From: Gemmatimonadota bacterium
GTDB taxonomy: Bacteria; Gemmatimonadota; Gemmatimonadetes; Gemmatimonadales; Gemmatimonadaceae
DNA length: 63,463 bases
Direction: 5' to 3'
Assembly: GCA_031127225.1 (NCBI GenBank)
Contig: JARIEV010000005.1
Coordinates: forward strand, 1 to 63,463
The notes beneath the pieces were generated by a model. That model saw nothing but the letters and a program-made list of their open reading frames with translations. It was not told where the DNA came from and ran no database searches. This document shows, in pieces, positions 26,068-34,887 of this stretch (its first letter is position 1; each line of letters begins with the position of its first letter). The position numbers were made by a program, and so were the translations under genes.

Positions 26068-28239
26068 TCAGAGCCCGTCGAGCAGGGAGTCGTTGTTGGA
26101 CGTGCCGGCGATCCGCTTGATGAGCCATTCCATGCCGGCTTGGGGCGGCAGCTGGTGCAGGCCGCGGCGCAGCAGGTGCACTTTGTCCAGCTGATCAGGG
26201 CGATAGAGCTTCTCTTCGCGGCGCGTTCCGCTGGTGCCGATGTCGAACGCCGGGAAGATGCGCCGGTCGGCCAGCGAGCGATCGAGCTTGATCTCGCAGT
26301 TGCCGGTGCCCTTGAACTCCTCGAAGATCACGTCGTCCATGCGCGAGCCAGTCTCGACGAGCGCCGTGGAGATGATCGTGAGCGAGCCGCCGCCGTGCTG
26401 CGGCGCGATCATGCGGGCCGATCCGAAGAACGCCTTCGGCTTCTGCATCGCATTGCTGTCGAGGCCACCGGACATCGTCCGCCCGGTGCCGCGCTCCACG
26501 GTGTTGTAGGCGCGGGCCAGACGGGTGATCGAGTCGAGCACGATCACGACATCCTTGCCCTGTTCCACCATGCGCCGCGCCCGCTCGAGGGTCATTTCGG
26601 CCACTTCCACGTGCCGCTTGGGCGGCATGTCGAAGCTGGAGGCCACGACCTCGCCGTACCCCCACGTGATCATCTCGCTCACTTCTTCGGGGCGCTCATC
26701 CACCAGCAGCACCAACAGCGCCGCCTGCGGATGGTTGATGGCCACGCCTTCTACGATCGCCTGCAGCAGCGTGGTCTTGCCGGCACGGGCGGGGGCCACG
26801 ATGAGCGCCCGCTGGCCGTAGCCGATCGGTGCAATCAGGTCGATCGCGCGACGCGTGAGTTCGGGGCCGGTTTTCGCCGGGCGGCCCGTTTCCAGCGTGA
26901 GCTTCCGATCGGGATAGCTCGCCGTGAGCGTGTTGAAGTCGGCGCGCTTCTCGAGCACGACGGGCGAGCCGTCGTTGAGTTGCTGCACTTCGATGATGAC
27001 CTGACGACCGCGCGGATCGCGCCCGTAGGTCACGTCGAGCTTATCGCCACGTCGCAGCTGATGCAGACGCACCAGCGCCGGCGGCACGAACGGATCGGTC
27101 GGATCCGGCAGATAGCTGTTGATGGCACGGCGGAGGAATCCACCGTCGCGGGACGGGTCAAACCACCCCGACATCGTACCATCGGCCACCGTGGGCGTGG
27201 ATGGCATCGACGGTGCACGCTCGGCGCGCTCCGTACCACCTTCGCCACCCGGTGCCCCTCCGTCACGTCCACCGTCACGTCCGCCACGTCGGAAGCGGTT
27301 GCGTCCGCGGCGCCCGCTGCGCCGGAGCGCGCCGTCACCGCCGCGATCCTGCCCACCGCGATCCTGGCCACCGCGATCCTGGCCGCCGCGATCCTGGCCA
27401 CCGCGATCCTGGCCGCCGCGATCCTGTCCGCCGCGATCCTGTCCGCCACGCTCGGGACGGTCTCCGCCCCCGTGCGGGGCGCTCTGGCCACTCGGCGCGC
27501 CACCCTGCTGCTCGGGGCGGTCTCCCCGCGGTCCACGGTCGCCGCGGTCACCACGATGCCGGCCGCGGTCCCGATGCCGTCCGCCGCGCTCCGGGCGGTC
27601 GCCAAACGGGCGCTCCCCACGCGATTCCGGGCGCTCACTGCCCCCGGACGGCGGATTCGCCGGCGGGTTGGCGGGACGATCGAAGGCGCGGTCGTAGCGG
27701 TCGGCGCTGTCGGAGCGCGGGCGTTCCGCCGCCGGATCTGCAAACGCCGCCGACGACGGCGGCACGTAGCGATGCTCGGGTCGTGATTCTGCGCGCGGCT
27801 CGTGGCGCGGTTCCGGTCGCGGCTCCGACGGAGCCTCGGCGCGGGGCGACGGCTCGCGGACCACGCGCGGGGCGTCGTCAGCTCCTCTGTCTGCTACCGC
27901 CGGCGCCGACGCGCCATCTCCGGCATCCACACGCGGGCGGCGCGGGGGCCGGCCGCGACGAGGGCGCGCGCCCTCGTCCGCTGCGCCGGACGACTCGCTG
28001 GCTACCGGCGCTCCACTACTCGGCACTCCGCTGGTCGGCGCACCGCTCGCCGGTGAACCGCTGGTCGGCGAACCGCCGTCGGCGGGCGGCGCGGCCACGC
28101 GCCGTGGCGCGCGGGTCGACGGCGTGCGCGCCGCCGGCGCCGATGGGGCATCGCGGTATGGATTGTCGTCCCCGCCAGCATCAGGGGACGGTGCGGCGCT
28201 GGCGCGGCTGCGGCGAATCGGTGGTTTGCGTTCGGTCAT
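26068..28239 (-). CDS. rho: Transcription termination factor Rho with long disordered N-terminus
   Basis: 723 residues from ATG 28239, against about 420 in E. coli; the frame stays open much further upstream, but without Rho features. Residues 1 to about 350 are low-complexity (Pro, Arg, Gly, Asp, Ser) and include seven copies of G-Q-D-R-G (about 266-300). The core follows: RNA-binding domain (F-L-R-R-A-I-N-S-Y, V-P-P-A-L-V-R), Walker A A-P-A-R-A-G-K-T with K488, Walker B V-I-V-L-D-S-I-T-R and R-loop G-T-G-N-C-E-I. E. coli has A-P-P-K-A-G-K-T, so the P-loop here has Arg where Lys is usual. It terminates untranslated transcripts as a hexameric RNA helicase. Confidence 0.96.
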   Translation of the reverse strand: MTERKPPIRRSRASAAPSPDAGGDDNPYRDAPSAPAARTPSTRAPRRVAAPPADGGSPTSGSPASGAPTSGVPSSGAPVASESSGAADEGARPRRGRPPRRPRVDAGDGASAPAVADRGADDAPRVVREPSPRAEAPSEPRPEPRHEPRAESRPEHRYVPPSSAAFADPAAERPRSDSADRYDRAFDRPANPPANPPSGGSERPESRGERPFGDRPERGGRHRDRGRHRGDRGDRGPRGDRPEQQGGAPSGQSAPHGGGDRPERGGQDRGGQDRGGQDRGGQDRGGQDRGGQDRGGQDRGGDGALRRSGRRGRNRFRRGGRDGGRDGGAPGGEGGTERAERAPSMPSTPTVADGTMSGWFDPSRDGGFLRRAINSYLPDPTDPFVPPALVRLHQLRRGDKLDVTYGRDPRGRQVIIEVQQLNDGSPVVLEKRADFNTLTASYPDRKLTLETGRPAKTGPELTRRAIDLIAPIGYGQRALIVAPARAGKTTLLQAIVEGVAINHPQAALLVLLVDERPEEVSEMITWGYGEVVASSFDMPPKRHVEVAEMTLERARRMVEQGKDVVIVLDSITRLARAYNTVERGTGRTMSGGLDSNAMQKPKAFFGSARMIAPQHGGGSLTIISTALVETGSRMDDVIFEEFKGTGNCEIKLDRSLADRRIFPAFDIGTSGTRREEKLYRPDQLDKVHLLRRGLHQLPPQAGMEWLIKRIAGTSNNDSLLDGL
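27341..27445. repeat. Seven tandem 15-bp repeats inside rho
   Basis: Seven adjacent copies of a 15-bp unit beginning CCGCGATCCTG (plus-strand sense), with variation limited to the last four bases. On the coding strand each copy encodes G-Q-D-R-G. The near-identity at DNA level, including third positions, points to recent expansion by slippage, so copy number may vary between strains. Confidence 0.9.
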
Positions 28240-28722
28240 TCGAAAACTGCAAGTGGGACAGTGGGCTCCGATCCGATCTGGAAGGGAGCGCGGCGCCGCG
28301 CCACGCATAAGGGCATGCGAAGCCGGGCCGGATGTTCGATGCCCCGGAAGGCATAGGTGCGCGAAAAGCGCGGGGAATTGCGGGTCGCTACGGACGGGTT
28401 GCGGAGAGCCGTCGCACTTGCCGAAACAGCAGTGGATGCCGTCCGGTACCTCGGGGGAGCGCGATTGCCTCGCGTCTCCGGTCGTGTGGGGATGCCGCTG
28501 ACGAACGACGGATCCCCGGCCGGCCGATTCACGCCTTCTGGAACGCCGGCGCCGCATGGTTTTCACCAGGGCGCTACCAGACGGTGTCGGTGGGCTCTCG
28601 TCACGCGCACGTCGAACTGCCGTACGTGACCACTGGAGTATTACGATCAGGGGGCCATCGCGCAACCCGTCTCTGACCGCTGTGACCTGCCGTGACTGCC
28701 GGTCCCATCTACTTTTCGTGCT
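28240..28722. other. Divergent intergenic region upstream of rho, 483 bp
   Basis: This gap precedes rho (minus) and the TPR-like gene (plus). Short open frames occur on both strands (for example 28357-28629 plus and 28236-28532 minus) but show no recognisable domain, ribosome-binding site or conserved composition. In E. coli, rho is autoregulated by attenuation in a long leader; a similar arrangement would fit the length here, but I see no specific element proving it. No tRNA-like or riboswitch-like fold was recognised. Confidence 0.4.
28710..28715 (+). promoter_or_regulatory. Predicted -10 element 7 nt before the TPR-like gene
   Basis: TACTTT ends exactly 7 nt before the ATG at 28723, with no Shine-Dalgarno sequence; a leaderless start is predicted. 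A second TATGAT hexamer overlaps the start codon itself. Confidence 0.35.
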
Positions 28723-29316
28723 ATGATCGCACCCCCTCTCGACCTCCCGGCCGCGCTCGCCGATGCCGTCGGCGCCTACGAGGCCTCCGGCAATATCGGT
28801 GGACTCATGGAGCGCCTGCACACGCTCCGAGCCACTGTCACCCCCGATGCCCTCGTGGCGGCCGCGGAGCCGTGGCTGCATATGCCGGAGGTGGCGGGCC
28901 CCCTCTACGAACGGGTCGTCGACGAGCAGCCCGGCAATGCCCGTGCCCTCGTCATTCTGGCCAACGCCTACTGGCTGTCGGGCCGCGGCCCGGAACTCGT
29001 CGGGGAACTGGCCGCACGCGCCCTCGCCGCCGACCCGCTCAATCGCGGCGCGTGGCACCTGTGGGCCCTCACGGAATCCAATCAGCGTGATCGCACCATC
29101 CGCTGGTTGCAGGTCACGCAACGCTTCCCTGACGATCTGCTGGCCAAGGCCGCGCTGGCCGACAACGCGAGTTCGCTGGCCGCCGCCGAGCACGACAAGG
29201 AAGCGCTGGCGCTCGCCATTGCCAGCTACGAAGAGCTGTGGGCCAATTCACCCACCGAACAGCAGCGTGCCGCGCTCGAAACGGCGCTCGCCACCCTCCG
29301 CAACTATTCGCTGTGA
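28723..29316 (+). CDS. TPR-like helical repeat protein of unknown function
   Basis: 197 residues, no signal peptide, almost entirely helical by composition. Two or three TPR-like units are visible, for example A-R-A-L-V-I-L-A-N-A-Y-W-L-S-G-R-G and A-L-A-L-A-I-A-S-Y-E-E-L-W-A-N-S. This suggests a cytoplasmic protein-protein interaction role. Its TGA overlaps the GTG of the AhpD-like gene (GTGA), so the two are probably co-translated and may work together. No more specific function can be given. Confidence 0.68.
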   Translation: MIAPPLDLPAALADAVGAYEASGNIGGLMERLHTLRATVTPDALVAAAEPWLHMPEVAGPLYERVVDEQPGNARALVILANAYWLSGRGPELVGELAARALAADPLNRGAWHLWALTESNQRDRTIRWLQVTQRFPDDLLAKAALADNASSLAAAEHDKEALALAIASYEELWANSPTEQQRAALETALATLRNYSL

Positions 29317-29744
29317 CCGACGCCCCGACGCCCGGCACCCCGACGCCCGGCACCTCGATGCCAAGCACGCCGCCGCACGATCACGTGGAAAGCGACGCCC
29401 TCGCCGAGTTCCGCCTGTTCCGTGAGCGGATGAACACGCGCATCCTCGGCGAGAACAATCTGGTCATCAATCGCTTCTTCAATCTCGACGGTCGCGCCTA
29501 CGAAGGCGGTGTGCTGAGTGTCAAGACGAAGGAGCTGCTCGGACTCGTCGCCTCGCTCGTGCTGCGCTGCGATGATTGCATTACCTACCACATCGTGCGC
29601 TGCGCCGAGGAAGGCGTGTCGCGCGACGAAGTGTTCGAGACCATGAGCATCGGTCTCATCGTCGGCGGCAGCATCGTCATTCCACATCTGCGGCGCGCCG
29701 TCGATCGCTGGGATGAAACCGAGAAGATGCGCGGCACGACCTAA
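29313..29744 (+). CDS. Carboxymuconolactone decarboxylase/AhpD-family protein
   Basis: 143 residues from GTG 29313, chosen because it overlaps the preceding stop; the frame's ATG at 29238 lies deep in the upstream gene. The first 25 residues are Pro/Thr-rich and unconserved. The AhpD-type active site C86-D-D-C-I-T-Y-H93 is intact, followed by A-E-E-G-V-S-R-D-E-V, which is typical of the CMD family. Family members are peroxidase-linked thiol reductases or decarboxylases; the CxxC-x3-H arrangement favours a redox role. Forms small helical oligomers in known cases. Confidence 0.88.
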   Translation: MTDAPTPGTPTPGTSMPSTPPHDHVESDALAEFRLFRERMNTRILGENNLVINRFFNLDGRAYEGGVLSVKTKELLGLVASLVLRCDDCITYHIVRCAEEGVSRDEVFETMSIGLIVGGSIVIPHLRRAVDRWDETEKMRGTT

Positions 29745-29759
29745 CGGCCGGCGAGCGCG

Positions 29760-30752
29760 CTACGGCTTCGCGACGGTGTTCGGGTTGCCGTCGGACACGT
29801 AGCGTGCCCACGTGCCGGGCTTGTCCATCTGGTCGAGCGTGTTGGACAGTTTGGTACCACCCTGCAGCGGCACCCGCGGCAACGATTTTGGATTGAACGA
29901 TGGATCGTGCGGGCTGCGCGCCGGGCCGCCGGACACTTCGAACACCGCCTCATGGCGGTAGCGCACGTCGCGCTTGCTCTTCTTGTCGTACCACGCGCCG
30001 TTGAACGCGAGCGCACGGTTCTTCGGCCACAATCCGTAGGGCAGCGCCAACCCGCGCACCGTGTAGCCGGGCACGGCGGAGTCAATCGCCATGGCGGCGC
30101 GTGCGAGTTGCTCCTGCACTACGGCATCGGAATACTTGCTGAGCTTCGCGTGCCACAACGTGTGATTGCATAGCTCGAAACCCTGCTGCACGAGAAAGCG
30201 GAGCTTCGGAAACCGCCACTCGGTTTTCTGGCCGTCGATCCCCTTGTCGCCGAAGAACGCGTGCCCTGCCTCGGCCGCCGGCAGGGCGCAAAAGAGGCCC
30301 TTGGGTTTCCAGTCGGGGTGCGCCTTGATGAAGTCGAGCAGCATGCCGACGGCGCTCGTGGGATCGACCACCAGCGTCCCGCTGCGTTCGATGTAGCGGA
30401 ACTGACTCGGTGAGGCATCGTCGAACGTGAACAGCACCGGCGTCTTGCCGGCTGGTACGTTCATCGTTTTGTCGAGCAGCTCCGACAGGTTCACCGGCAC
30501 ATAGCCGCGCGCGTGTAACTCGCGCAGTTCGGCGCGGAAGCGCTCGCGCGACACCTTGTAGGTGCCGTCAGCGGCCACCACCTGATGCCATTCCACGATC
30601 GGAAAGCGACCCAGTTCATTGGGCACGCGGGCGGCGGCGGAGGACGCCGCGCCGCTTGGCACTGCGCCCGACACGACGGACTGCGGACGCGCCTGCGCGG
30701 GGAGCAGCGACGGGACGGCCAGCATGGCCGTGACAATGACCTGCCTGAGCAT
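29760..30752 (-). CDS. Exported polysaccharide deacetylase (NodB homology, CE4)
   Basis: About 330 residues from ATG 30752, which supplies a Sec signal peptide ending L-L-P-A-Q-A. The NodB domain shows motif 1 as F-T-F-D-D-A (usual T-F-D-D-G) and motif 2 as N-H-T-L-W-H, with the aspartate and two histidines that bind metal all present. Later, Y-D-K-K-S-K and L-A-L-P-Y-G-L-W-P resemble motif 3/4 regions. It likely removes N-acetyl groups from peptidoglycan or an exopolysaccharide in the periplasm. It faces the AhpD-like gene across a 15-bp convergent gap. Confidence 0.85.
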   Translation of the reverse strand: MLRQVIVTAMLAVPSLLPAQARPQSVVSGAVPSGAASSAAARVPNELGRFPIVEWHQVVAADGTYKVSRERFRAELRELHARGYVPVNLSELLDKTMNVPAGKTPVLFTFDDASPSQFRYIERSGTLVVDPTSAVGMLLDFIKAHPDWKPKGLFCALPAAEAGHAFFGDKGIDGQKTEWRFPKLRFLVQQGFELCNHTLWHAKLSKYSDAVVQEQLARAAMAIDSAVPGYTVRGLALPYGLWPKNRALAFNGAWYDKKSKRDVRYRHEAVFEVSGGPARSPHDPSFNPKSLPRVPLQGGTKLSNTLDQMDKPGTWARYVSDGNPNTVAKP

Positions 30753-30957
30753 TGACGCGCGTGGTGCGGTGTGGGCGGGACGGATGCGGATGAGACGGTC
30801 CTGACGTGCGATAGTGCCAGCGGAAGAGACGGACCTGCAAGCTAACAATCCGCCGCCGCATGGCGCGACGCCCACCAACCCGCCACTCGTGATGTGGCGC
30901 ACGCTCCCGCCGCAGGCCGTCTGCGCGGCGCGTGATCAGGCACCGGAGCGTCACCAG

Positions 30958-32268
30958 CTACAGCAGCCCCAGCCACTCCCGCTCGAAGCCGCCGTAGCCA
31001 GGGAAGATCTTCGGCAGCTGTGCCGCGCCGAGATGCTTGGACGCGATTTCGCTGAACACCGCCCGGAAGTCGGTGGTGAGCGCGAGATCGCGCCCTTCGT
31101 AGAGCTGTTCCGGCGCCAACCCCGGCCAGCGGCCATGCACCGTCTGCGTCGACCGCAGCGATCCGCCGATCACGAACATCGCGCCGGCGTGGCCGTGGTC
31201 GGTGCCGCCGGTACCGTTCTGTCGCACCGTGCGACCGAACTCCGAGCAGGTGAGAATCACCACGTCATCCATGCGGTCGCCCAGATCGGCCACCAGAGCG
31301 GTGATGCTCTGCGAGAAGTCGCTGAGGCGCGTGGCCAGCTGGCCTTGCGCTCCGCCCTGATTCACGTGCGTGTCCCAGCCGCCCACGTCGGCAAAGGCCA
31401 CTTCGAGACCCACGCCCGACTTGATCAACTGCGCGATCTGCAACAGTCGCTGACCGAACTGCGAACGCGGATACTCCACGCCGGCGGTCGGCCGGTACTG
31501 CTGCGGATTGGCGGCCCGCAGCACCTTCAGTGCTTCGAACATGTCGCTGCCGCTGCCGTGCACCAGATCCGACGAGCCCGTGCGATACAGCGCCTCGATG
31601 CGACGCTGCGCTTCACCACCGTTGGTGCGGATCGAGAATTCGTCGATGGAATTCATCGCCACCACCGGACTCGCGCCCTCGAGAATGCGCGGCGTCTGCG
31701 CCGTCATCGCAACGGCACGGAACGGCGCCGGTGCGGTGGCGCCCGGCGCACACGCCCCCGCCTCACACGTGCCCACCACCGCGAGATACCGATTCAGCCA
31801 GCCGTCGGTGGTGCCTTTGCGGTCGGGCGTGCCGGTTTCCATGTAGTCCTGCGCGTCGAAGTGCGAGCGCGTGGCACTCGGACTTCCCACCGCATGAATC
31901 GGCGCCAGCAGGCCGCGATCCCACAGCGGCTTGAACGACGCCAGCGACGGATGCAGCCCGTAGAACCCATCGAGATCGATCGCGCCCGCTGCGTTCGTCG
32001 CGCCGCCCACCCGCGCGGGTGTGGCAATCGCGAGCTGCGGTCGCGCCGCGTAGTATCGCTTGTCGCCGAATGGCACCAGCACGTTGAGCGCATCGGCCGC
32101 CCCACGCTGAAAGAGCACGATCAGCGTCTTGCCGCGCACGGCCCGCGGCAACTCCATCGCCAGTGCAGTACGCCGCAGGAAACTCGGCGACAGCCCGAGC
32201 GTGACCAGCGACAGCGCGCCACCCTTGAGAAACACCCGGCGATTCACCGGATTGTTGAAGGCAGACAT
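30958..32268 (-). CDS. DUF1501-family protein with Tat signal
   Basis: 436 residues. The N-terminus has a twin-arginine signal (N-R-R-V-F-L-K-G-G-A followed by a hydrophobic stretch), so it is exported folded, probably with a metal. The body is DUF1501, a family related to the alkaline phosphatase/sulfatase fold: L-I-V-L-F-Q-R-G-A-A-D-A-L-N near the start, D-A-Q-D-Y-M-E-T-G, G-G-W-D-T-H, and T-C-S-E-F-G-R-T with G-T-D-H-G-H later. It starts 14 bp after the DUF1800 gene, the partner it accompanies in many genomes. Biochemical activity of the pair is not established to my knowledge. Confidence 0.9.
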   Translation of the reverse strand: MSAFNNPVNRRVFLKGGALSLVTLGLSPSFLRRTALAMELPRAVRGKTLIVLFQRGAADALNVLVPFGDKRYYAARPQLAIATPARVGGATNAAGAIDLDGFYGLHPSLASFKPLWDRGLLAPIHAVGSPSATRSHFDAQDYMETGTPDRKGTTDGWLNRYLAVVGTCEAGACAPGATAPAPFRAVAMTAQTPRILEGASPVVAMNSIDEFSIRTNGGEAQRRIEALYRTGSSDLVHGSGSDMFEALKVLRAANPQQYRPTAGVEYPRSQFGQRLLQIAQLIKSGVGLEVAFADVGGWDTHVNQGGAQGQLATRLSDFSQSITALVADLGDRMDDVVILTCSEFGRTVRQNGTGGTDHGHAGAMFVIGGSLRSTQTVHGRWPGLAPEQLYEGRDLALTTDFRAVFSEIASKHLGAAQLPKIFPGYGGFEREWLGLL

Positions 32269-32282
32269 GATCGGGTTCCCGC

Positions 32283-34205
32283 TCAGCGGCGTTGAAATTC
32301 AGGAGCCCCGAGCGCGAGGCCTACGATCTGCGTGAGTCCGGTGAGCGAGGGCAATGCTCCGATCGACTGCGTGAGCGTGCCACCGCGTTCCGGTCGCACC
32401 GCTTCGCGACCCGCCGCCTGCTGCTGTTGCGCCGCCGGCGCCCGGGCAGCGCGTCGCGCACTGGCGCCCTGCCGTCGCGCGTTCGCTGTCATATCACCGC
32501 TGGCCATGCCATTCATCATGGGCGTATCGTCGTCGGCGGTGAGCAGCGAATCGTTCGCGCCGCCATGTTGCTGCAGGAACGGGTTGGTGCCCGTCAGCAG
32601 CACCTGTCGCGTGTCCGACGACACCGCACCACCGAACAGCTCCTCGATCACGGCGTCCACCTGATCGTCACGTGACGACGTCGCGATCTGCGCGGTGAGT
32701 GGCCACGCCGACAGCCTGATCCCCGGCACGCGCCCGGATGCTGCGGCCAGTCCGAAGTTGATGCGGTTGAGAATCGCGCCGGTGTTCATCCACGCGTCGC
32801 CGGTTTCCGGATAGCCGTTCGGCGCCTGATGGCCGAAGATCGGCTGGCCCAACCGGCTCACCAGCTGCGACGTGCGCGGCGTAGCATCCGGCGGCGCGTC
32901 CATCGCGCGCATCGTGCTCGCGACCAGTTCGAACGGTGACTTCACCTTGGCGCGATAGCTGGCCGACGCGAAGAACTCCGGGCTCGTCACGATGGTGCGC
33001 ACCACGTCGCGGATGTCGCCATTGGTACGACGGAACGTGGCCGCCGCGCGCTCCACCAGCGCCGCTGGTGGGGTGTCACTCACGAAGCGCCGTGCCAACT
33101 TGGTGGCGATGAACTTTGCCGTACTCGGATGCGACGCCAGCAGATCGAGCACCGCCTCGCCTTCCTCGATGCCTCTGTGTGCGGCGAACGACTGGCCGAG
33201 GATGGTCTTGGCACTTGCATCATGCACGTCGCCGCGAAAGGCAAAGCCGCCACCCTGCGCACCGCGCGCGATCGTCCATCCGGTCAGGGCGCGCGCCACC
33301 TCGATGACGTCCTGCTGCGTGTAACCGCCGTCCACGCCCAGCGTGTGCAGCTCCATCAGTTCGCGCGCGTAGTTCTCGTTGAGACCACGCCGACGTTGCG
33401 CGGCCTGCTGCAGCTGCGGATTCTGCGCGAGGCGCTGCTGCACGGCCGCGGCCCGACGGGCGGCCTGTCGCGCATTCATCGGGCGCTGCGCGGCGCGCAA
33501 TGTGGGACGGCCGCTGTCGGCCACGCTCTGCCAGTTGTCGAGGTAGTACAGCATAGCCGGGCTCTTGGCCACGGCGCCCAGCAGGTCGCGGAACGTGCCG
33601 AGGGCATGCGGGCGGATCGTCTGGGCGTCGTACGCCGGGAGGAAGTAGCGCGTGCGATCCTTGCCAGCGAACACATTGAAGTGATTCTCCCAGAAGTCGA
33701 CCATGACCTCCTGCAACTGGCGCTCGCTCACCACCGCGCGCGCCACCCGGCTCGACGCGAGTTCGCCCAGAAAGGCATACGACGGGCGCCCCTGCTGGCG
33801 CCGTCGTACCGTGTCCTCCATCGCCATGGCGGCGTCGCGGCGCTGCATCTGTACCCGCACCACCGCAGCCGGCGGAAAGTCGGCCAGCAGCTGTTCACCG
33901 GTCCGGCCAAGGGTCGGGAAGCGCCCCAGCAGCTGCTCCACGGCCGCATCCGGAATGCGCTCCGGGTACAGCTGCCGGTCAATCCACGCGTCCACCCCCA
34001 CGGCGCGCACGGCGTCCACGTCGCCGGGGCGGGCACCGAACGCGAGGCGGTTGAGCACGTGGTGGACCTGTTGGTCGGCCGTCTGCTCACGCGGGGCGGG
34101 CTGGGCCGCTACGCCGCGCGGGCTGGCCGCCGTGTGGAGCAGGAACGCCACACCCACGGGCCAGAGGGCCGGTCGGAGCATCGGGAACAGGCGGACGATC
34201 GACAT
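32283..34205 (-). CDS. DUF1800-family exported protein
   Basis: About 640 residues from ATG 34205, which has a GAGGGTG ribosome-binding site and begins a signal peptide; the open frame upstream to 35387 overlaps plus-strand genes and is spurious. DUF1800 motifs are all present: H-V-L-N-R-L-A-F-G-A-R-P, F-W-E-N-H-F-N-V-F, S-P-A-M-L-Y-Y-L-D-N, N-E-N-Y-A-R-E-L-M-E-L-H-T-L-G-V and A-L-T-G-W. A Gln/Ala/Arg-rich low-complexity insertion lies near the C-terminus. First gene of the DUF1800-DUF1501 operon; likely periplasmic. Function unknown. Confidence 0.9.
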   Translation of the reverse strand: MSIVRLFPMLRPALWPVGVAFLLHTAASPRGVAAQPAPREQTADQQVHHVLNRLAFGARPGDVDAVRAVGVDAWIDRQLYPERIPDAAVEQLLGRFPTLGRTGEQLLADFPPAAVVRVQMQRRDAAMAMEDTVRRRQQGRPSYAFLGELASSRVARAVVSERQLQEVMVDFWENHFNVFAGKDRTRYFLPAYDAQTIRPHALGTFRDLLGAVAKSPAMLYYLDNWQSVADSGRPTLRAAQRPMNARQAARRAAAVQQRLAQNPQLQQAAQRRRGLNENYARELMELHTLGVDGGYTQQDVIEVARALTGWTIARGAQGGGFAFRGDVHDASAKTILGQSFAAHRGIEEGEAVLDLLASHPSTAKFIATKLARRFVSDTPPAALVERAAATFRRTNGDIRDVVRTIVTSPEFFASASYRAKVKSPFELVASTMRAMDAPPDATPRTSQLVSRLGQPIFGHQAPNGYPETGDAWMNTGAILNRINFGLAAASGRVPGIRLSAWPLTAQIATSSRDDQVDAVIEELFGGAVSSDTRQVLLTGTNPFLQQHGGANDSLLTADDDTPMMNGMASGDMTANARRQGASARRAARAPAAQQQQAAGREAVRPERGGTLTQSIGALPSLTGLTQIVGLALGAPEFQRR

Positions 34206-34274
34206 GCGGGCACCCTCGGCAGAAGTCGTCCCGTGTGACGCACGGTGGGTGGCATCGTTAAGCACGCCACCCTG

Positions 34275-34280
34275 TATCTT
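34275..34280 (+). promoter_or_regulatory. Predicted -10 element near the start of a small membrane protein gene
   Basis: TATCTT ends 9 nt before the ATG at 34290; same hexamer as before lpdA and the squalene synthase gene. No Shine-Dalgarno sequence is present. Confidence 0.35.
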
Positions 34281-34289
34281 TCTCGGAAT

Positions 34290-34769
34290 ATGGCCCACGG
34301 CACTGCGCCCCGTCGCTTCACCCAGCTGTTCGATGCGGCCCTCGCCGCCGGCACGCTCACCGCGATTGCCACCGGTGGCGCTCTGCTCGGCCTCGGCTGG
34401 CGCGACGGGGAGGCCGGCCGCGTGTTCCGTCTGGCCGGCCGCGGGTTGTTGGAGCGGTTCGGCGTGGCGTCCTCCGCGGCACCGCTCACTTCGGTCGCAC
34501 TTGGCTACCTCCATCACCTCGTGGTCGCCACGGTCTGGGGCGTCGCGCTGGCGCTGCTCGTGCTCCCCCTGCGTGGGGTTGCGCGCCTCCTCGCCGCTCT
34601 CGTCGCCGCGGCCGCTTACAGCCTCCTCGCCTTCCTCGTGCTCCCGTCGGCCCTGCGCATCGGGTACGGTGTGACGGCAACGGTACCCGGTGCGGTTTCC
34701 ATCGGAGCGGCCGTCGGGGTTGCGTTGTTGGGTGGTGTCTGGGTCGCGATCGGCGAAGGGCACGACTGA
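34290..34769 (+). CDS. Small integral membrane protein of unknown function
   Basis: 159 residues from ATG 34290 with four predicted transmembrane helices (around residues 12-36, 66-95, 100-125 and 133-155). No conserved charged motif or family is recognised. The paired histidines in G-Y-L-H-H-L at the start of helix 2 are the only conspicuous polar feature. It is divergent from the DUF1800 gene and 118 bp before the next plus-strand gene. An in-frame ATG at 34245 exists but would swallow the promoter-like hexamer. Confidence 0.6.
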   Translation: MAHGTAPRRFTQLFDAALAAGTLTAIATGGALLGLGWRDGEAGRVFRLAGRGLLERFGVASSAAPLTSVALGYLHHLVVATVWGVALALLVLPLRGVARLLAALVAAAAYSLLAFLVLPSALRIGYGVTATVPGAVSIGAAVGVALLGGVWVAIGEGHD

Positions 34770-34887
34770 CCGTCGCGCGCCGTTGGTGTTGCTCATCACG
34801 AGGTAGCCAGTCATGTCCGTGGACGGCGCACGGGGATCGACGCAGCTCCTTGTCTCGCACGACCAATTTTTCAGGGAGGCAGGCACA

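Noticed and set aside
27341-27445. CRISPR-like array
   Set aside because: The repeats are directly adjacent 15-bp coding units with no spacers, inside rho.
28332-28676. Small genes in the rho leader on either strand
   Set aside because: No ribosome-binding site, no recognisable domain and composition typical of chance frames in GC-rich DNA.
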